64,000 nt of DNA from the NCBI GenBank assembly GCA_963978905.1, contig OZ022259.1:62001-126000 (forward strand). Reading direction: 5' to 3'. Source of the stretch: Trichostrongylus colubriformis. Lineage: Eukaryota; Nematoda; Chromadorea; Rhabditida; Trichostrongylidae. The position numbers and the translations under genes were made by a program. The notes below the pieces were generated by a model, which was not told where the DNA came from, did no database searches, and saw only the letters and a list, made by a program, of their open reading frames with translations. The stretch's first letter is position 1, and each line of letters begins with the position of its first letter. This document shows, in pieces, positions 34,715 through 47,289 of the stretch.

Positions 34715-35693
34715 TTGGACCCTCACCCTGAGAAATTCCCTTGACCTGCCTACTTTAACTCCCCTCCCAGCGGACCAAATACGACCCCCACTGGCGAGGA
34801 TTCCTCGACGGAGGCTTCACCTTGCTCACGGCCCTTCAAGCCCCGCCCACAATACACTCGCGGACGAGCTTTCGAAGGGATGCGTCCCTAGCGGGAGTTT
34901 AGCTCACAGACAACAAATACGATAAAAGTATGGAATAAGAATAATCAAGTTCCGTGAACGATTCCTTTGGGCAGTTTAGGGCAGTTTCTCTTGCCTTTCA
35001 CACTTACCTTTATTTTGCACTTGATAAAGCTACGATCTTCCTATTTTAGAACTGCTGTTATGTCGAAGTGTAAATGGCGAGTTTATGTGCCTGCCGTACG
35101 AAGATGAATCAAGGAAGTGATCAGCCAGTCAATCAGCCAATGAGCTACTTTCTACCATTCAAGAAATCCATATACATGCAATCCGATCTGATCAGAGTGT
35201 GAATCAGTACGCAACACGCTTAACCAGTATATCGAACAGTTTTATTATTGGTTTGATAAAACGTTAGTCGCTGTTTGGCGCAGAATTATGCACAATACAT
35301 CCTTACAAATGATATCAGTGATGAACATTTATCAAAAGACACGAAATCCTGTGGAAGAGTATCAGCTCATTCCGTATGACATTCAACCGTTCATAGTCAT
35401 AAGCGAGTGTTGGTGAAAGAATCTCCCCCTCCCCTCCCCCCACGCAGAAGAAGGGGACCGTGATTTTCAGCAAATCAAAAAAATATCGTCAAATAAGGCG
35501 GCGAAAAGTGCTCGCAAAGTGAAGATCGCACAGACCTACCACCGCACACTGGTCATTAGCTATCTCCTCCATTCTGACCGTCCCGCGTGAGCGAGATGAA
35601 CAAGACCGATTTTTTCGCGTAGCATTAGGTCAAGGTGCGATGTTGGACTAAATCCGGCGCATGCCGCATTCAACGGAGAGGACCCCAGCATAT
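34715..35693. other. No recognisable gene; MITE B-like end
   Basis: At about 34953-34971, CCGTGAACGATTCCTTT resembles the right end of MITE B, and CCCGCCCAC near 34843 resembles its interior. This suggests a decayed element spanning roughly 34650-34971. The rest is unassigned. Confidence 0.4.
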
Positions 35694-36312
35694 AAGGTGT
35701 ATGCAGAATAAAAACCATTCCAATCTACAGAATTTTGCCAACAATCTGGTGAAGAAATTATGCCATCATGATGGAATTCTGGATTGCGAGAATTAATAGA
35801 GTCAACAATTCCATTTTCAACCTGCACCGTATCGGCGAAATCCCTCTGACGCAGGTTGCATCGAGAACCCGGAAAAAGGGGATAGCTCCGAGGAATAAGT
35901 GGCGTATGGGAGAGTCTCGATGCCTAACTACATCAGTTTTTGCTGGGTGCGCAAAACAACGCAAAATCCCACACTTCGCAAGTCACCCGGCAGAAACTGA
36001 TCGAGACTCTCCCTCACCCCCTTATTCCTCAGACCTATCTCTGACGAATTACCACTTTTTCACGGTTCTCGATGCAAACCTGGGTCAGAAGGAGTTCGCC
36101 GAAACGATGCATGTTGAAAATGCCATCGTTGACTTCATTAGTTTTCGCAATCCAGAACTTGATCATGATGACATATTTTCTTCACGTGATCGTAGGCAAA
36201 GTTGTGTAGATTTGAATGGTTATTATTTCGACCAATAAAGTTGTGTCTGAGCGAAGTTATGGCGTTTTGAAGAAAGTGGTCCGTTTTGGCCATTTATTCT
36301 GCATACACCTAA
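35694..36312 (+). mobile_element. mariner remnant, internally deleted
   Basis: Inverted termini TAAGGTGTATGCAGAATAAA and TTTATTCTGCATACACCTAA at an apparent TA site. A plus-strand C-terminal transposase segment ends at 36238 with SPPYSSDLSLTNYHFF and QSCVDLNGYYFDQ. The third catalytic Asp position reads Asn (LTNYHFF instead of TDYHFF). The N-terminal half is absent, so it can only move in trans. Confidence 0.8.
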
Positions 36313-36547
36313 CAATATTTATACATTGCTTCGAGGACGCCATGAATAAATGTTGGGCGAAGTATGATGAAAATTTTTGCGATGCCACATAGTGACCTAT
36401 ATCTAGAGGCGCTACTTTTGCATAACGCAGTCAGGATTCAGAAGCTAAAAGTCAGAGCTTTAACAGAGTGTAGATGACGATTTGAAGGCCCGGCACTATG
36501 ATCCCAGAACTACTCCACTACCTCTCCAAGCGATGTGGTCGATGAAA
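36313..36547. other. No recognisable gene
   Basis: Spacer. Confidence 0.4.
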
Positions 36548-36815
36548 CGATTACCGAAAAACTTTTCGATTTGGCTGCAAACTTCTACCCAGGGGTAATT
36601 CGACCCATAGAACACGAATATGTCATTCGTTGGCGCGAAAATGCTTGGCGCCTGCGCCATAGGCGCCGACGGATCCACCCCATTTTGGCGCAGGCGTTAA
36701 GCGGTTCCGCGCCAAACGATAGTCATACTCGTACTCTATGGATCGAAATGGACCTGGGTAGAATTTTGCAGCTAAATCGAAATGTTTTCCAAAATCACCT
36801 CTTCGACCGCATCAG
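36548..36815. repeat. Small fold-back MITE with TTGGCGC core
   Basis: The arms are inverted: TTTTCGATTTGGCTGCAAAC, CTACCCAGG and CATAGA(A/G)(C/T)ACGA recur reverse complemented on the right. The core holds several TTGGCGC(C/G) and GCGCCAA motifs. It is non-coding. Confidence 0.7.
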
Positions 36816-37297
36816 GTAGTGGGGTAGCTCTGGGTAAATAGTGCCGAAGACCCATATCATAATCTCTGTCTTCTTCGCAATATCACAACTACGCGGGGGT
36901 GTGGCCAAACCTTGCCCATGCCCTTCCACCAATGACAATCGAGATGCCTCCAAGCGAGAAATCTCTGTCTTCTTTGCAATATCAGGCTCTATATGAAATC
37001 TTATAGTAATATGCAAAAAATTTCGAACTGATAACGATACTGTTAGAAAAAATCCCAATAATGCTTACTGCATATGTATGTACACGTGATCGAAAAACAA
37101 CGGAAAAGCAACGGGAGTGCAAGTGGTGAATGGTCCTTACTCAGAGATTAGAGGAAACATTGGTAGCTGGAGGTGCCGGACCTGAAAGCACTAATGAGCT
37201 GTGCAAAAACTAAGAGTCACTCACACACAAAACAAAAAACGGAAAAAGGAAAACTAAGAGAGAAGAAGAAAGAAATAAAATTATGTCCACCCGCTCT
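36816..37297. other. No recognisable gene; short direct repeat
   Basis: CTCTGTCTTCTTCGCAATAT (about 36866) recurs at 36963 with one change. Nothing else recognised. Confidence 0.4.
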
Positions 37298-37707
37298 TTA
37301 AAGGAGTCGTCCACGGGAAATGAGTTTTTGTGTTACCAATATGTTTATTTTATTTTTGCCTAATGTGGGCTTCATGCAAAGTTTCACCCGAAAAAATGTG
37401 AATCCGGCTAAGATACAGCACCACAAAGTACGTCCAGGTGGGCGGGGCCTCCGAGTAAAAGCCTCGTCCCGTCGTTCGCCGCCGTTAGGAACGGAGAGTG
37501 GGACTGTTTACACAAATTTCTGTTCGTACGAGCGTCTCCGACCACGGCGGACGACGGGACGAGGTTTTTACTCGGCTTTGTGGTGCTGTATCTCGGCCAG
37601 ATTCACATTTTTTCGCGAGGAATTTTGCATGAGGCCCACATTAGGCAAGTACAACATAAACATATGGGTAACACAAAAACTCATTTTTCCGTGGACGATT
37701 CCTTTAA
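37298..37707. repeat. MITE family B, complete copy
   Basis: TTAA at 37298-37301 and 37704-37707. The termini AAAGGAGTCGTCCACGG / CCGTGGACGATTCC and the arms are shared with 21353-21785. The right arm has lost a short stretch near TTTTTACTCGGCTTTG compared with that copy. Confidence 0.88.
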
Positions 37708-38459
37708 GCGTCAGACCTTTGCAACCAGCCTCCTCCAGCAAAAACTACTTGCAACAAGCCAAGGGCTTCCGTAGTTTACTTTGTTTTCCCCACGATGAAC
37801 GCGTGACATCTCAATAACGGTAAAGCATGCTCCAGGATAAGAAATCGAAACAAGAAATGAGCTTCATCACAATCGACAGAAACGCTGTTTAGTGCTTAAT
37901 GTGCATGCATTGCATTTGTGCGACTAGTAACCCCATTAGGAGAATAAACGCGCTGCCAGATAAACCAAAAGTTCAGAATAAATCAAACAAGTATCAGTAG
38001 CAAAAGTAAATAATCAGATAAGCTGACAAAACCTCATGGACAATTAACTTTGAAAAATAAACGCTTACTGCTACTCGACGGCAATGGATGTTGATGTGGC
38101 TTATACTCTGTAGCTTCGGAACGAATCGCTGATGAGAATCGCACAAGTTCTTGTGCTAACTGAATAGCGTAACCATTTCTTGACATAATACAAAATTCCA
38201 CAAGCTATACAGAGCCACATGGATGTGCAGTAATCACGTCGATTACATAATTTCAAGGATTTCCTAGATCTCTATGGGTACGTGGTGTTAAATTATGAGC
38301 AGTTCAGAGTCGCAGTATACCGGCCTTGCCGCTAATCCATATGCTCATCACTGTAGTAAAGCACATTCCGTAAACAATCGTCATTGGAATCGTTTTCACT
38401 AGTGTCTCTCGCTGGTGAGCACCTGGGCGCAGGCTGCATTGTAGGACGCTGCATACATT
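37708..38459. other. No recognisable gene
   Basis: Nothing identified. Confidence 0.4.
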
Positions 38460-39525
38460 TTAAAGACAGCATTAGGGGTGATGCGGTAATGGAGAAATCC
38501 CTACAAGAAGTCACTCACATGGTAGTCCTGGGCCTAAGAAGGCTACCTATGGCGAAATCACGGTAAAAAAGCGCCCTTCCGAGCTGTAGAAACGCCGCAA
38601 ACGCCGCAACCGCCCATCTGTCCCGCCTCTTGATAAGTCGATCTCGCCTCCGGATGACGTACAGTAGCGCTCAAAAGTCTTCGGCCAAAACTTTTTTGTC
38701 ATAACTTTTTTTCTTCTTGACCAAATTTGACAAAATTTTAATATGTGGTGCCTGAAACTATTGTCAACATTTCCTTCTACTTGAGCGACGCTTGCCACTT
38801 TTTATGATTTTTTACCACAATTTACTGCAACACCACCCAAAAAAAAGTAAAAGGCTTGTTCAATAAAAACGGCTTTCTATACAAAAACAAAAAGAGCAAG
38901 CCTCAGAGAACATTAATCTTTTGTAGAAAAACCACGACTTTTGATGACAGCGGCACAGCGGGACGGCATAGCGATGGCATGCCAAAATTAAAAAATTTCA
39001 TATAACCACGTAACCTACACCGTTGCGCGCCAAAATAGTATATTAAGTATGCAGTGTCTCCAAGTACAACATACTAAAATTTCTCTTACATCGGTGCAGT
39101 TGCAAAAAAGTTACAAGTGAAAAAACCCAAGTGGAAGACCTTTTCGCTGAAGACTTTTGAGCGCTACTGTACTTCTCGATTGACTGGGGTGGGAGCGGCC
39201 AAGTAGATGCGGCAGGATCGAAGGTTTTGCGGCGCGCTTTCGCAGTTTTAGCTTGAGGCTCACTCCAAAAAATAGATGCTGTCATATTTTCAAACATTCC
39301 CTCGTGTTTACTTGGCAACATGCCAATGGAAAACTAGATCAGACACCCGCCTCTTGACGCACAGGTCGTCCGCGTCGAGAATCAACAGTGGGAAGAGGGT
39401 CCTATTTCTCGGGTTTTTTACCAATTCCATCCCTGTTTCTTCACTGTTCTGTTACTAGGCATCTCGACTTTCACATTCACTACTTCTTTTACTTTTCGTT
39501 CGGCTTCCCCTAATGCCGCCTTTGA
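38460..39525 (+). repeat. MITE family A carrying a Tc1-type MITE
   Basis: TTAA at 38460-38463; the right target copy has mutated to TTGA at 39522-39525. The A body is interrupted at 38660 by the element 38662-39169. Other A copies show the uninterrupted GGATGACGTA-ATTC site, so the order of insertion is clear. Confidence 0.9.
38662..39169. repeat. Tc1-like MITE nested in MITE A
   Basis: 508 bp with inverted termini CAGTAGCGCTCAAAAGTCTT and AAGACTTTTGAGCGCTACTG, and TA on both sides (38660-38661, 39170-39171). The CAGT-type ends with TA duplication are typical of Tc1-like elements. It has no transposase ORF. Confidence 0.88.
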
Positions 39526-40501
39526 GTCAGTGTCACGTGGGTGTCATCGGTTCTCCTCGTATACAGACAGACATCATTAGAAATCATCTTGATAGCACCT
39601 GATGAGCCTTGTGGAACATCTCCGTTCCGCGGATAGGAGGGGAACTCGGTTCCGAAGTGTCATGTGCGAACCAACAACACCAAGTAGGGGGAGCATTTGC
39701 TCAAATGTTAAACGTTTTTTTCAAAAAAACAGACCAAGCGATAGTAGCCACTGTATCTCAGAATAAGTTACTACTTTGTACACATGAACACAGGATGCTT
39801 TACAATCCGATTTCATTAAAATTTTGGTGTAGTAAAGTGATGCATGTTGCACTATTTCCATTGCAAGTACGCGACATGGGTCTGAAACATTGCTCCGGAA
39901 AGTAATATATCAGAGTGAGTGCATTCAATATACCATCCACTGGAAACTCTCATGTTGCTACAAATCAAATCCTACGGGACCTCGAGGACTTGGCTAAACG
40001 GTATATTTGTTCACATACGAAATTTGAGACCTTTGCGCAAAACCGAGCTCACCAACGTAATTAGCACCATTGAAAAACCCTGTATGCAAGCTTCAAGAAA
40101 AATGTAAAATTTAGACCTCCTTCGGGTACCATCTGATGCTTGAAATTCTGATTCCATTGGTGTAATTAGGATAAACATCGTAATTTACTATGAGTGGGAC
40201 GTACAGTAGCAGTGACAGTGGGATAGGACAGCAGTACCGCACCATAGTCCCAGTAGTGCTATTACATTGCCATGGTACTATGCCGCCGAGCGAGCCGGGC
40301 CCAAGGGGACGGGCCTAGCGGAGCAAGATTTCCAGTACTGGAGACCGCAGCATAGATCTGTCATGCTGATGGCAGCATCACAGTATTAATAACTTTGGCA
40401 GCAACTCTGCTAGCTTGGCAGGACGTACTGGACCGGTTCCGCCCACGTTAGCAGCTCTACGGTAGTTAGTCGTTTATTATTAGTGCTATGCTGCTGGACA
40501 T
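39526..40501. other. No recognisable gene
   Basis: A 98-codon ORF at 39609-39905 and a GC-rich stretch around 40260-40330 (GCCGCCGAGCGAGCCGGGCC) were noted, but neither is recognised. Confidence 0.4.
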
Positions 40502-41375
40502 TTGTCTCAGAGGAGGAATCAAAGTCGCCAATCGCGCGGCGCGACTGCGCAGTACTGGCAAGGCCGAAGTCTTATGAATGGACAGCCCTGGATGAACGCT
40601 TATTTGCTGATTCGCACGGTCAGTCTACGTGATATACGAGATCGTCAGCCAAATGTCACACAGGAGATGCATGGTGCTGCCCTCAACTTCATTATTTCCG
40701 ACCATGACTCTCAACAACTTTTCATTGCTTCTTTTCATATTTCGACCGGCCAACTGTTTTATTTATTTTCTCCACCTCCATGGCTTTTTATCTAATTCGT
40801 ATTTCTTCTCTCACTGTGTGTAACTCACTTCAAGACTTCGTTCAGTATTCACTTCCACCCAAAAGCGTACGAGTTCTGCTTGTTCGAACAGATCCGTGGA
40901 AAACTCCGTTTCGAGAGGTGACTGGTCATCGTAGTAATATTGCTTTAAAATACTATACAGTTCTTCAAAATCACAATATTTCGGATACTTTCCAATTAAA
41001 TTCTGCTAATCTTACATCGTCAGACGGATGGTCCACACCAGGAATGGCAAGGTGGATCCGCAAAACACAATGATTCTTCGTCCATTTCATAGATTTGACC
41101 GACGGAAGGCCCTTACAGTGGACCTCGTCCTGAACACAAAGCTTCTTGAAAATGAGAAATTATAAAAGTGCAAAGGAGAATGGAAGTAATTGAATCGTAG
41201 TATGTATATGTTGGGAACATCGGCGACCAAAGTTCGGATTCATTTCAACCCGTTCGAAGATGAACCCACAACTGCTTTCAGAGTCATCCAACGCGCTTCT
41301 CCATTCTCATGGTGCATTTCGCATGATAATTCGGTTCTAGAGCAAAATGGCCTTCCTGCTGTTAAGGAAATCTAA
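40502..41375 (+). other. Cluster of exon-like ORFs, unidentified
   Basis: Three plus-strand ORFs follow one another: 40502-40795, 40780-41073 (containing SVRVLLVRTDPWKTPFREV) and 41190-41375 (containing TKVRIHFNPFEDEPTTAFRV). The last stretch faintly recalls the N-terminus of mitochondrial ribosomal protein mL53 (VRVQFCPFE-type), but this is a weak resemblance from memory. I cannot build a convincing spliced model. It could be a partial or decayed host gene, or chance. Confidence 0.25.
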
Positions 41376-41899
41376 CCAATGATACTTCGGACGACTTGCA
41401 AGACTCGGCGCTTCTGCGAAGCGAAAGCTAGTCATGTCTACAGCTGCAGCTATATCTAGTAGAAAACTTGAGAAAGAGAACTTCTCTCAGTGGCCTCCGT
41501 AGAATGCTTATTTTGAAATGTTTTTGGAAAATCCCTTTGATGTTGAACATTTAATGATATTTTAAGGTACATTTCAGAATTTTTGTGGTTTTGCAGCCCC
41601 TTCCACGGTCAAATAGATCGATTCAAGCCACCAAGGCTTTACCTACACCAAGGCGTGAGTGTGAGTTAGCCTAAGCCCACCCATTTTAGACGTGATTGCT
41701 GGTAATCTCGTACAAGGCTAGACGCCAGAAGACCTTGTTTTTGCTAAGATGGGAGCTTTTCCCAGATTTATCTTTGCCGGCTATACTTCAGCATCTTCAT
41801 TTCCATAATGCGGCGCTTTAATCCATGCAAGGTAATTCTGGAATGTGACTTTAATACCAATGAAAAGACTATTGTGTAAAGCTGCTGGGTGACTTACTA
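41376..41899. other. No recognisable gene
   Basis: Nothing identified. Confidence 0.4.
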
Positions 41900-42690
41900 G
41901 GAAAGGGTTTCAACTTCCCATAGAATTTTGGGTTGAGACCCAGATGGATCGATAGAGCTCCGATTACTGAGTATAACTGTGAAAACCAAAATTGCTAAAT
42001 GGCATTCTGAAGCAAGTCACGAGGGGTCAAAGTTTGGTTGTGATACCTCACTGGTGAGGCACTTTGTCATCAGCTCGGTCGTTGCTGAGCTAATAGCGGC
42101 CATCGTGGCTCAATGATAGTGTTCCGGATCTGCAGGATAGGGGCTGAGGGTTTGCTCCCCACCGGTGCAGTTTTTTTGCATTTTGTATTTCGTTTGTGGG
42201 CGGGTCAACGACTTCTCCTTTGTTCATTGTGCTGTCACCCAATGGCCCGTGAATTTTCCCGCATTCGGTCAAATTCTCGAATAGGCTAAAAACTTGTCCT
42301 CTTGGGTATATTTGGCACGAGAAGGACTGGCTCGCGCGCTATGGGCTTCCGAACGTAGTGTTCTTTACCCAGGTAAACTTGTAGACAATGAAGCACAAAA
42401 TGCGAAAAAGTCTTTACCGGTGGGGAGCAAACCCTCAGCTCCTATCCTGCAGTTCCGGAACACTATCATTGAGCCACGGTGGCCGCTATTAGTTCAGCAA
42501 CGGCCGAGCTGATGACGAAGTGCCTCACCATTGAGGCATCACAAGCAAACTTTGACCCCTCGTAACTCGCTTCAGAATGCCATTTAGCAATTTTGGTTTT
42601 CACTGTTATAATCAGTATTCGTACCTCTATCGATCCATTTGGGTCTCACTTCCCAGTTCCATGGGAAGTTGAAACCATTTCCTAATTAGG
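41900..42690. repeat. Fold-back family H, copy 1, with tRNA-like arms
   Basis: The arms 41902-42178 and 42397-42684 are inverted copies (GGTCAAAGTTTG, CATTGAGCCACGG, GGAGCAAACCCTCAGC). Each arm contains a tRNA-like module: a box A-like GTGGCTCAATGATAG and, ~40 bp further, a box B-like GGGTTTGCTCCCC. Outer ends are near-palindromic (AACTTCCCAT...ATGGGAAGTT). It is non-coding. Confidence 0.75.
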
Positions 42691-44398
42691 GATGCGCTAC
42701 GATTTTCACTTCCGTATAAAATTTCGGAAAACTCGAACGCACTAGGTTCCCCAGTCATCCAGACGAGTGTTACCACCTCTCTTTGGCCTAGTGATCCAAC
42801 ACAACTCGTTGTTATCAGGATGCTGAGTTAAAGACAGTGTTAGGGGTAATGTGGCTGATGAGGTTTTCCTAAGAGGAGCCATTCACTCGAAAACTACGGG
42901 TCTGGAAAGCCTATTTGGGTGAAATTAAACACACCTTGGTGGTGAAATCTGCTAACAACATTAATCTGGATGGATGAAGAACGTCAAATGGTGATCGACT
43001 GAAGAATCGATCCACAATCACCGACAACGATGTATTTCCTTGAGCTCGCACGATAGGTTTCGGAACTCTCATAGGTTCTGAATGCAACTTAAAAATGAAG
43101 AGAACAAATCTTTAAGATTCAGATGCGCACAGCGCTATGGGGACCGTGACAGCTATAATCGTGCATCTGATTTCCCTTCTTGAAGTCTAAGGGTGTTACA
43201 AAATCTTTTTTTGTAAATCACCTTCGGTGGTAGCCTGGTCAAGTCCAGATCCAGATAGTTCTGCAGGTGATAATTTCCATGATCGCGCTCGCTTTCCAAA
43301 AGCACCCAAACCATTCGACAGTACTCCTTAAGGGCACCATTCACGATAAAGATTGATAATAAGCTTTCTACTCAACACGACGACGCTTTGCGAATCTTCC
43401 TATATGCGGAGATAGAGGTAGGACAACGCCTTGAAAAATATGAATTTTTTTAGCAAAAGGATCAAAGAGTTAGCCCTTCCATCCATTCCATCTAACAACT
43501 TGCTGGTGAACATTTTTCTAACTGTATTTGCTGAAATTTATATAACAACTACATACATAATGGCAAGTAGTTTTTGAGCTTAACCAACACATGCTTCTTT
43601 GAGAGGCGAGGTATGCAAAGTGGGCGGGACTCGTGAAGCCTTGGAATTACTGTAATCTATTATAAAAGGCAATTTTACTTTTTTTAATGAACTGGTACAT
43701 TTCTATTGAAGCAAGAGCTGATTTGGAGAAATTGTGAAGACTTCTTTACCGTAAATGTTGCCTTTGTTCATCAAAATTCTCGTCACAAAACATTGTAATT
43801 ATAAAGGTGAGATCATCCGGAGGCTAATGAGCCATGCACATTTCAAAGTCACGTCGTTGGTTAGGTTTGCGCACGTGAGAAAAACTTATTCTGAGATAAG
43901 AAAGCATGAGATCGATTCGTATTTTATAAGCAACCTACCATGGAGTTTGCAAGCTGTGATATCTCCACTGTTGAGTGCTTTTACTCGTTTACAGCTTTTT
44001 GCAGTGTCACTTACACAACCACATTTGAGCGAACCTCCAGTGAAACAAAAACTGAAATAGCCTTGTTCTGACTAGAACAGTCGATATTTCTTGAACCATC
44101 CAAATACTGTAAACCAGCAGATATTTGCTACAATATCATCGCCAATGCACAAGACGCCCCAGAATTGGCGATTTACCTGATTGAAGTGAACAAGGCATGA
44201 GTTACATAGTTGAGGGGGGAAAAGAATACTTTGAATACCGGCTCGAGACAAGAAAAGGTAAGTTGGAAAGTCCTCACGTTAATCACGGATCGTACTAGGG
44301 GCGCTTTTTGAACAACCTCCAAAACAGTGATTCCCTGAAGGCCATTGGTCAATATCTTCGAGACTTGTCATCAAGAAAGGGAAAATCTTTGGCGGTAT
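42691..44398. other. No recognisable gene; MITE A2 start fragment
   Basis: 42828-42930 matches the left part of MITE A2 at 46209 (TTAAAGACAGTGTTAGGGG, CACTCGAAAACTACGGGT) and then breaks off. ORFs at 43153-43344 (minus) and 43755-44060 are unassigned. Confidence 0.5.
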
Positions 44399-44953
44399 TT
44401 GAAGGCAGCATTAGGAGAAAGTCGGACGAAAAGTAAAAGAAGTAGTGAATGTGAAAGTCGAGATGGCTAGTGACAGGGCAGTGAAGGAACAACGGATGGA
44501 ATCGGCCAAAAACCTGGGAAATAGGAACCCCTTTCCACTGTTGATTCTCGACGTGGACGACCTGTCCGTCAAGAGGCGGGTAGTCCGCATAGGTTTTCCA
44601 TTGGCATTACCAAGACGTAAACATGAAGGGATGTTCGGAAATGCGACAGCAGCTCCTTTTTGGAGTCAGCTTCAAGCTAAAATTGCGAAAGCGCGCCGCA
44701 AAACCTTCGATCCTGCCGCATCTCCTTGGTCGCTCCCACCCCATTGGAATCACGTGATCCGGAGGCGGGATCGACTTATCAAGAGGTGGGACAGATGGGC
44801 GGTTGCGGCGTTTTGCGGCGTTTCTACAGCTCGGAGGGGCGCTTTTTTCACCGGGATTCCGCTACAGGTAGCCTTCCTTAGGCCCAGGACTACCAGGTGA
44901 GTGACTTCTTGTGAGGATTTCTCCATTACCACATTACCCCTAATGCTGTTCTG
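44399..44953 (-). repeat. MITE family A, complete copy, reverse orientation
   Basis: Begins TTGAAGGCAGCATTAGGAG and ends CCCCTAATGCTGTTCTGA; both target copies are mutated from TTAA. The body matches other A copies reverse complemented. Confidence 0.85.
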
Positions 44954-45655
44954 ATGAGAAAAAGAGGGTTCCCGATGATGGCCCGTCTACGTCACCTGAG
45001 GGCACAGACAAGAGCAAAAAGTGGACGCCTTATGAGCGCGGTATGAGACCCATTTCGTTATGACCATGAGCTTTTTTTTATGGTGGTGTTGCCAATAGTG
45101 TCTTGACCGAATAAGCAGCAGCTAAGCGCCTTCGGGATGATCCGCGTCCCGATCCTTATGTAAAGAAAAAAACGCATCGATCAAGCTTGCAATATCTCCG
45201 TCACGTAGAAACGATCTTCCTATTGTACATTACATAGTTAACTCGGTACGTCCAGTATTGACAGTCGGCACTGAATCGCATGCCCGACCAAAACCACTTT
45301 CATTGCCCACAATGCAAATGACTTACGAAAACAAAAGATGACACATCACATAGTAATGAATGAAACACATAACTGATAACCAGCGGGTAAGAAAAGCAGC
45401 GACTCACTTGAACGTTTTTCCCATGCAATCATAGCAAGTATTACACGAAGTTGTAGTAGGAGATGGGTTACACTGTAGGAAAATACACTGAGAATGAACT
45501 CTGAAAAAAATTATAAGCAAAAGATAGACAGAGATTCATTATGTTTTCGGGTGCTAATACATTTGGTTGGGAAGCGCTCATTGTCCACTGTCGTCCCTGA
45601 TGTGATACCATTATACAGTCATCACTTTGCTTACCCAAATGTATATTTATTTCAC
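44954..45655. other. No recognisable gene
   Basis: Nothing identified. Confidence 0.4.
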
Positions 45656-46212
45656 TTGAAGACAGCATTAGGGGTACTGTGGTAATGGAGAAATCCCTAC
45701 AAGAAGTCATTCACATGGTAGTCCTGGGCCTAAGAAGGCTAACTGTGGCGGAATCCCAGTGAAAAAGCGCCCCTTCGAGCTGTAGAAACGACGCAAAACG
45801 CCGCAACCGCCCATCTGTCCCGCCTCTTGATAAGTCGATCCCGCCTCCGGATGACGCAATTCCCGATTGACTAGGGTGGGAGCGGCCAAGGAGATGCGGC
45901 AGGATCGAAGGTTTTGCGGCACGCTTTCGCAGTTTTAGCTTGAAGCTCACTCCAAAAAATAGATGCTGTCATTTCCAGACATTCCCCTGTGTATACTTGG
46001 CAACATGCCAATGCAAAACTAGATCAGACTACCCGCCTCTTGACGGACAGGTCGTCCGCGTCGAGAATCAACAGTGGAAAGGGGGTCCTATTTCTCGGGT
46101 TGTTGGCCAATTCCATCCGTTGTTTCTTCACTGTTCTGTTACTAGGCATCTCGGCTTCACATTCACTACTTCTTTTACTTTTTGTCCGACTTTTCCCTAA
46201 TGCTGCCTTTAA
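45656..46212 (+). repeat. MITE family A, first member of a TTAA chain
   Basis: The left edge is TTGA (mutated TTAA) plus AGACAGCATTAGGGG; the right edge CCCTAATGCTGCCTTTAA ends in TTAA at 46209-46212, which is also the left TTAA of the next element. Confidence 0.9.
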
Positions 46213-46726
46213 AGACAGTGGTAGGGGTAATGTGGGTGATAAGGAATCTCTAAGAGGAGTCATTCACTCGAAAACTACGGGTTTGGAAAGCCTAGTTGCG
46301 GCGAGATCCCCCGCGAAGGGCGCGCCCCCGAGCTGTGGCAGAAGCGGCCTTTTCAGCTCGAGCCGCCTTACTGTGCTCGGTCCGCCTGCTAGCGACTGAT
46401 TGGCTGGGGTGGGAATAGAAGGTATCGCGGCCCGCTTTCTCAGTTTTGACTTGAAGCGCACTCCAGAAAAAGGATGCTTCTTCATTTCCGAACATCCCTT
46501 CGTGTTGAAGACATGGCAACACGCCAATGGAAAACTCGTCCGGACTACCCGCCTCTTCACGGGAAGGCTCCACATCGGGAATCAACGGTGGAGAAGGGTC
46601 CTATTCGTCAGGTCTTTGACCATTTCCATCCGTTGTTTCTTCAGTGTTCTGTAACTGGGCATCTGGACTTTCATATTTATTACTTCTTTTACTTTTCTGC
46701 CGAATTTCACTAAACACTGCCTTTAA
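46209..46726 (+). repeat. MITE family A2, second member of the chain
   Basis: Shares TTAA 46209-46212 with the A copy and TTAA 46723-46726 with the B copy. The ends AAAGACAGTGGTAGGGG and CTAAACACTGCCTTTAA are weakly inverted. The interior is homologous in layout to A (same order of blocks: CACTCGAAAACTACGGG, TTTGACTTGAAGC, TCCATCCGTTGTTTCTTC) but strongly diverged, so A2 is an older sister subfamily. Confidence 0.82.
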
Positions 46727-47158
46727 AGGAATCGTCCACGGAAAAATGAGTTTCTTTGTTACCCATATATTTATGTTGTATTAGCCTAATAAGGGCCACA
46801 TGCAAAGTTTTACGTGAAAATGAGATAATTCGGCTGAGATGCAGCTCCCGAATTCTCGACCGGGTAGGCGGGTACCTCTGAGTACAACCCTCGTCCCGTT
46901 GTCCGCCGCGGTTGGCAACGGGGAGTGGAACTGCTCATTCAACTTCCTGTCCCTACGATGCGTCTCGGACCGCGGTGGACGCCGGGACGGGGCTTTTACT
47001 GGGAGGCCCCGCCCACCCGGCCGAGAATTAGTGGTGCTGTATCATAGCCGGATTAGCAGTTTATCGCGTGAGCCTTTGTATGCGGCATACATTAGGCTAG
47101 TACATCATAAATATGTGGGTAACAAGAAAACTCATTTTTCCGCGGACGATTCCTTTAA
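46723..47158. repeat. MITE family B, third member of the chain
   Basis: TTAA 46723-46726 and 47155-47158; termini AAAGGAATCGTCCACGG and CCGCGGACGATTCCTTTAA. It is more diverged from the B copies at 21353 and 37298 than those are from each other. Confidence 0.88.
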
Positions 47159-47289
47159 GCTTTGTTTGAGAGGCTAAGGCATTCCCGGATGGGGTGTGCA
47201 CCCTTATGTCAATATTTCGCGCAACGAGCAGCGGCGTACGGTGCGGCGTGTGCGAGCTATGAGCGCCGCTGTAGCTGGGTCCTACCAAG

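Noticed and set aside
37320..37817. 165-codon ORF as a gene
   Set aside because: It is MITE B read through its arms; the same start (MSFCVT) appears in other B copies only because the terminal sequence repeats.
44445..44900. 151-codon ORF as a protein-coding gene
   Set aside because: It coincides with MITE A, whose other copies do not keep this frame open.
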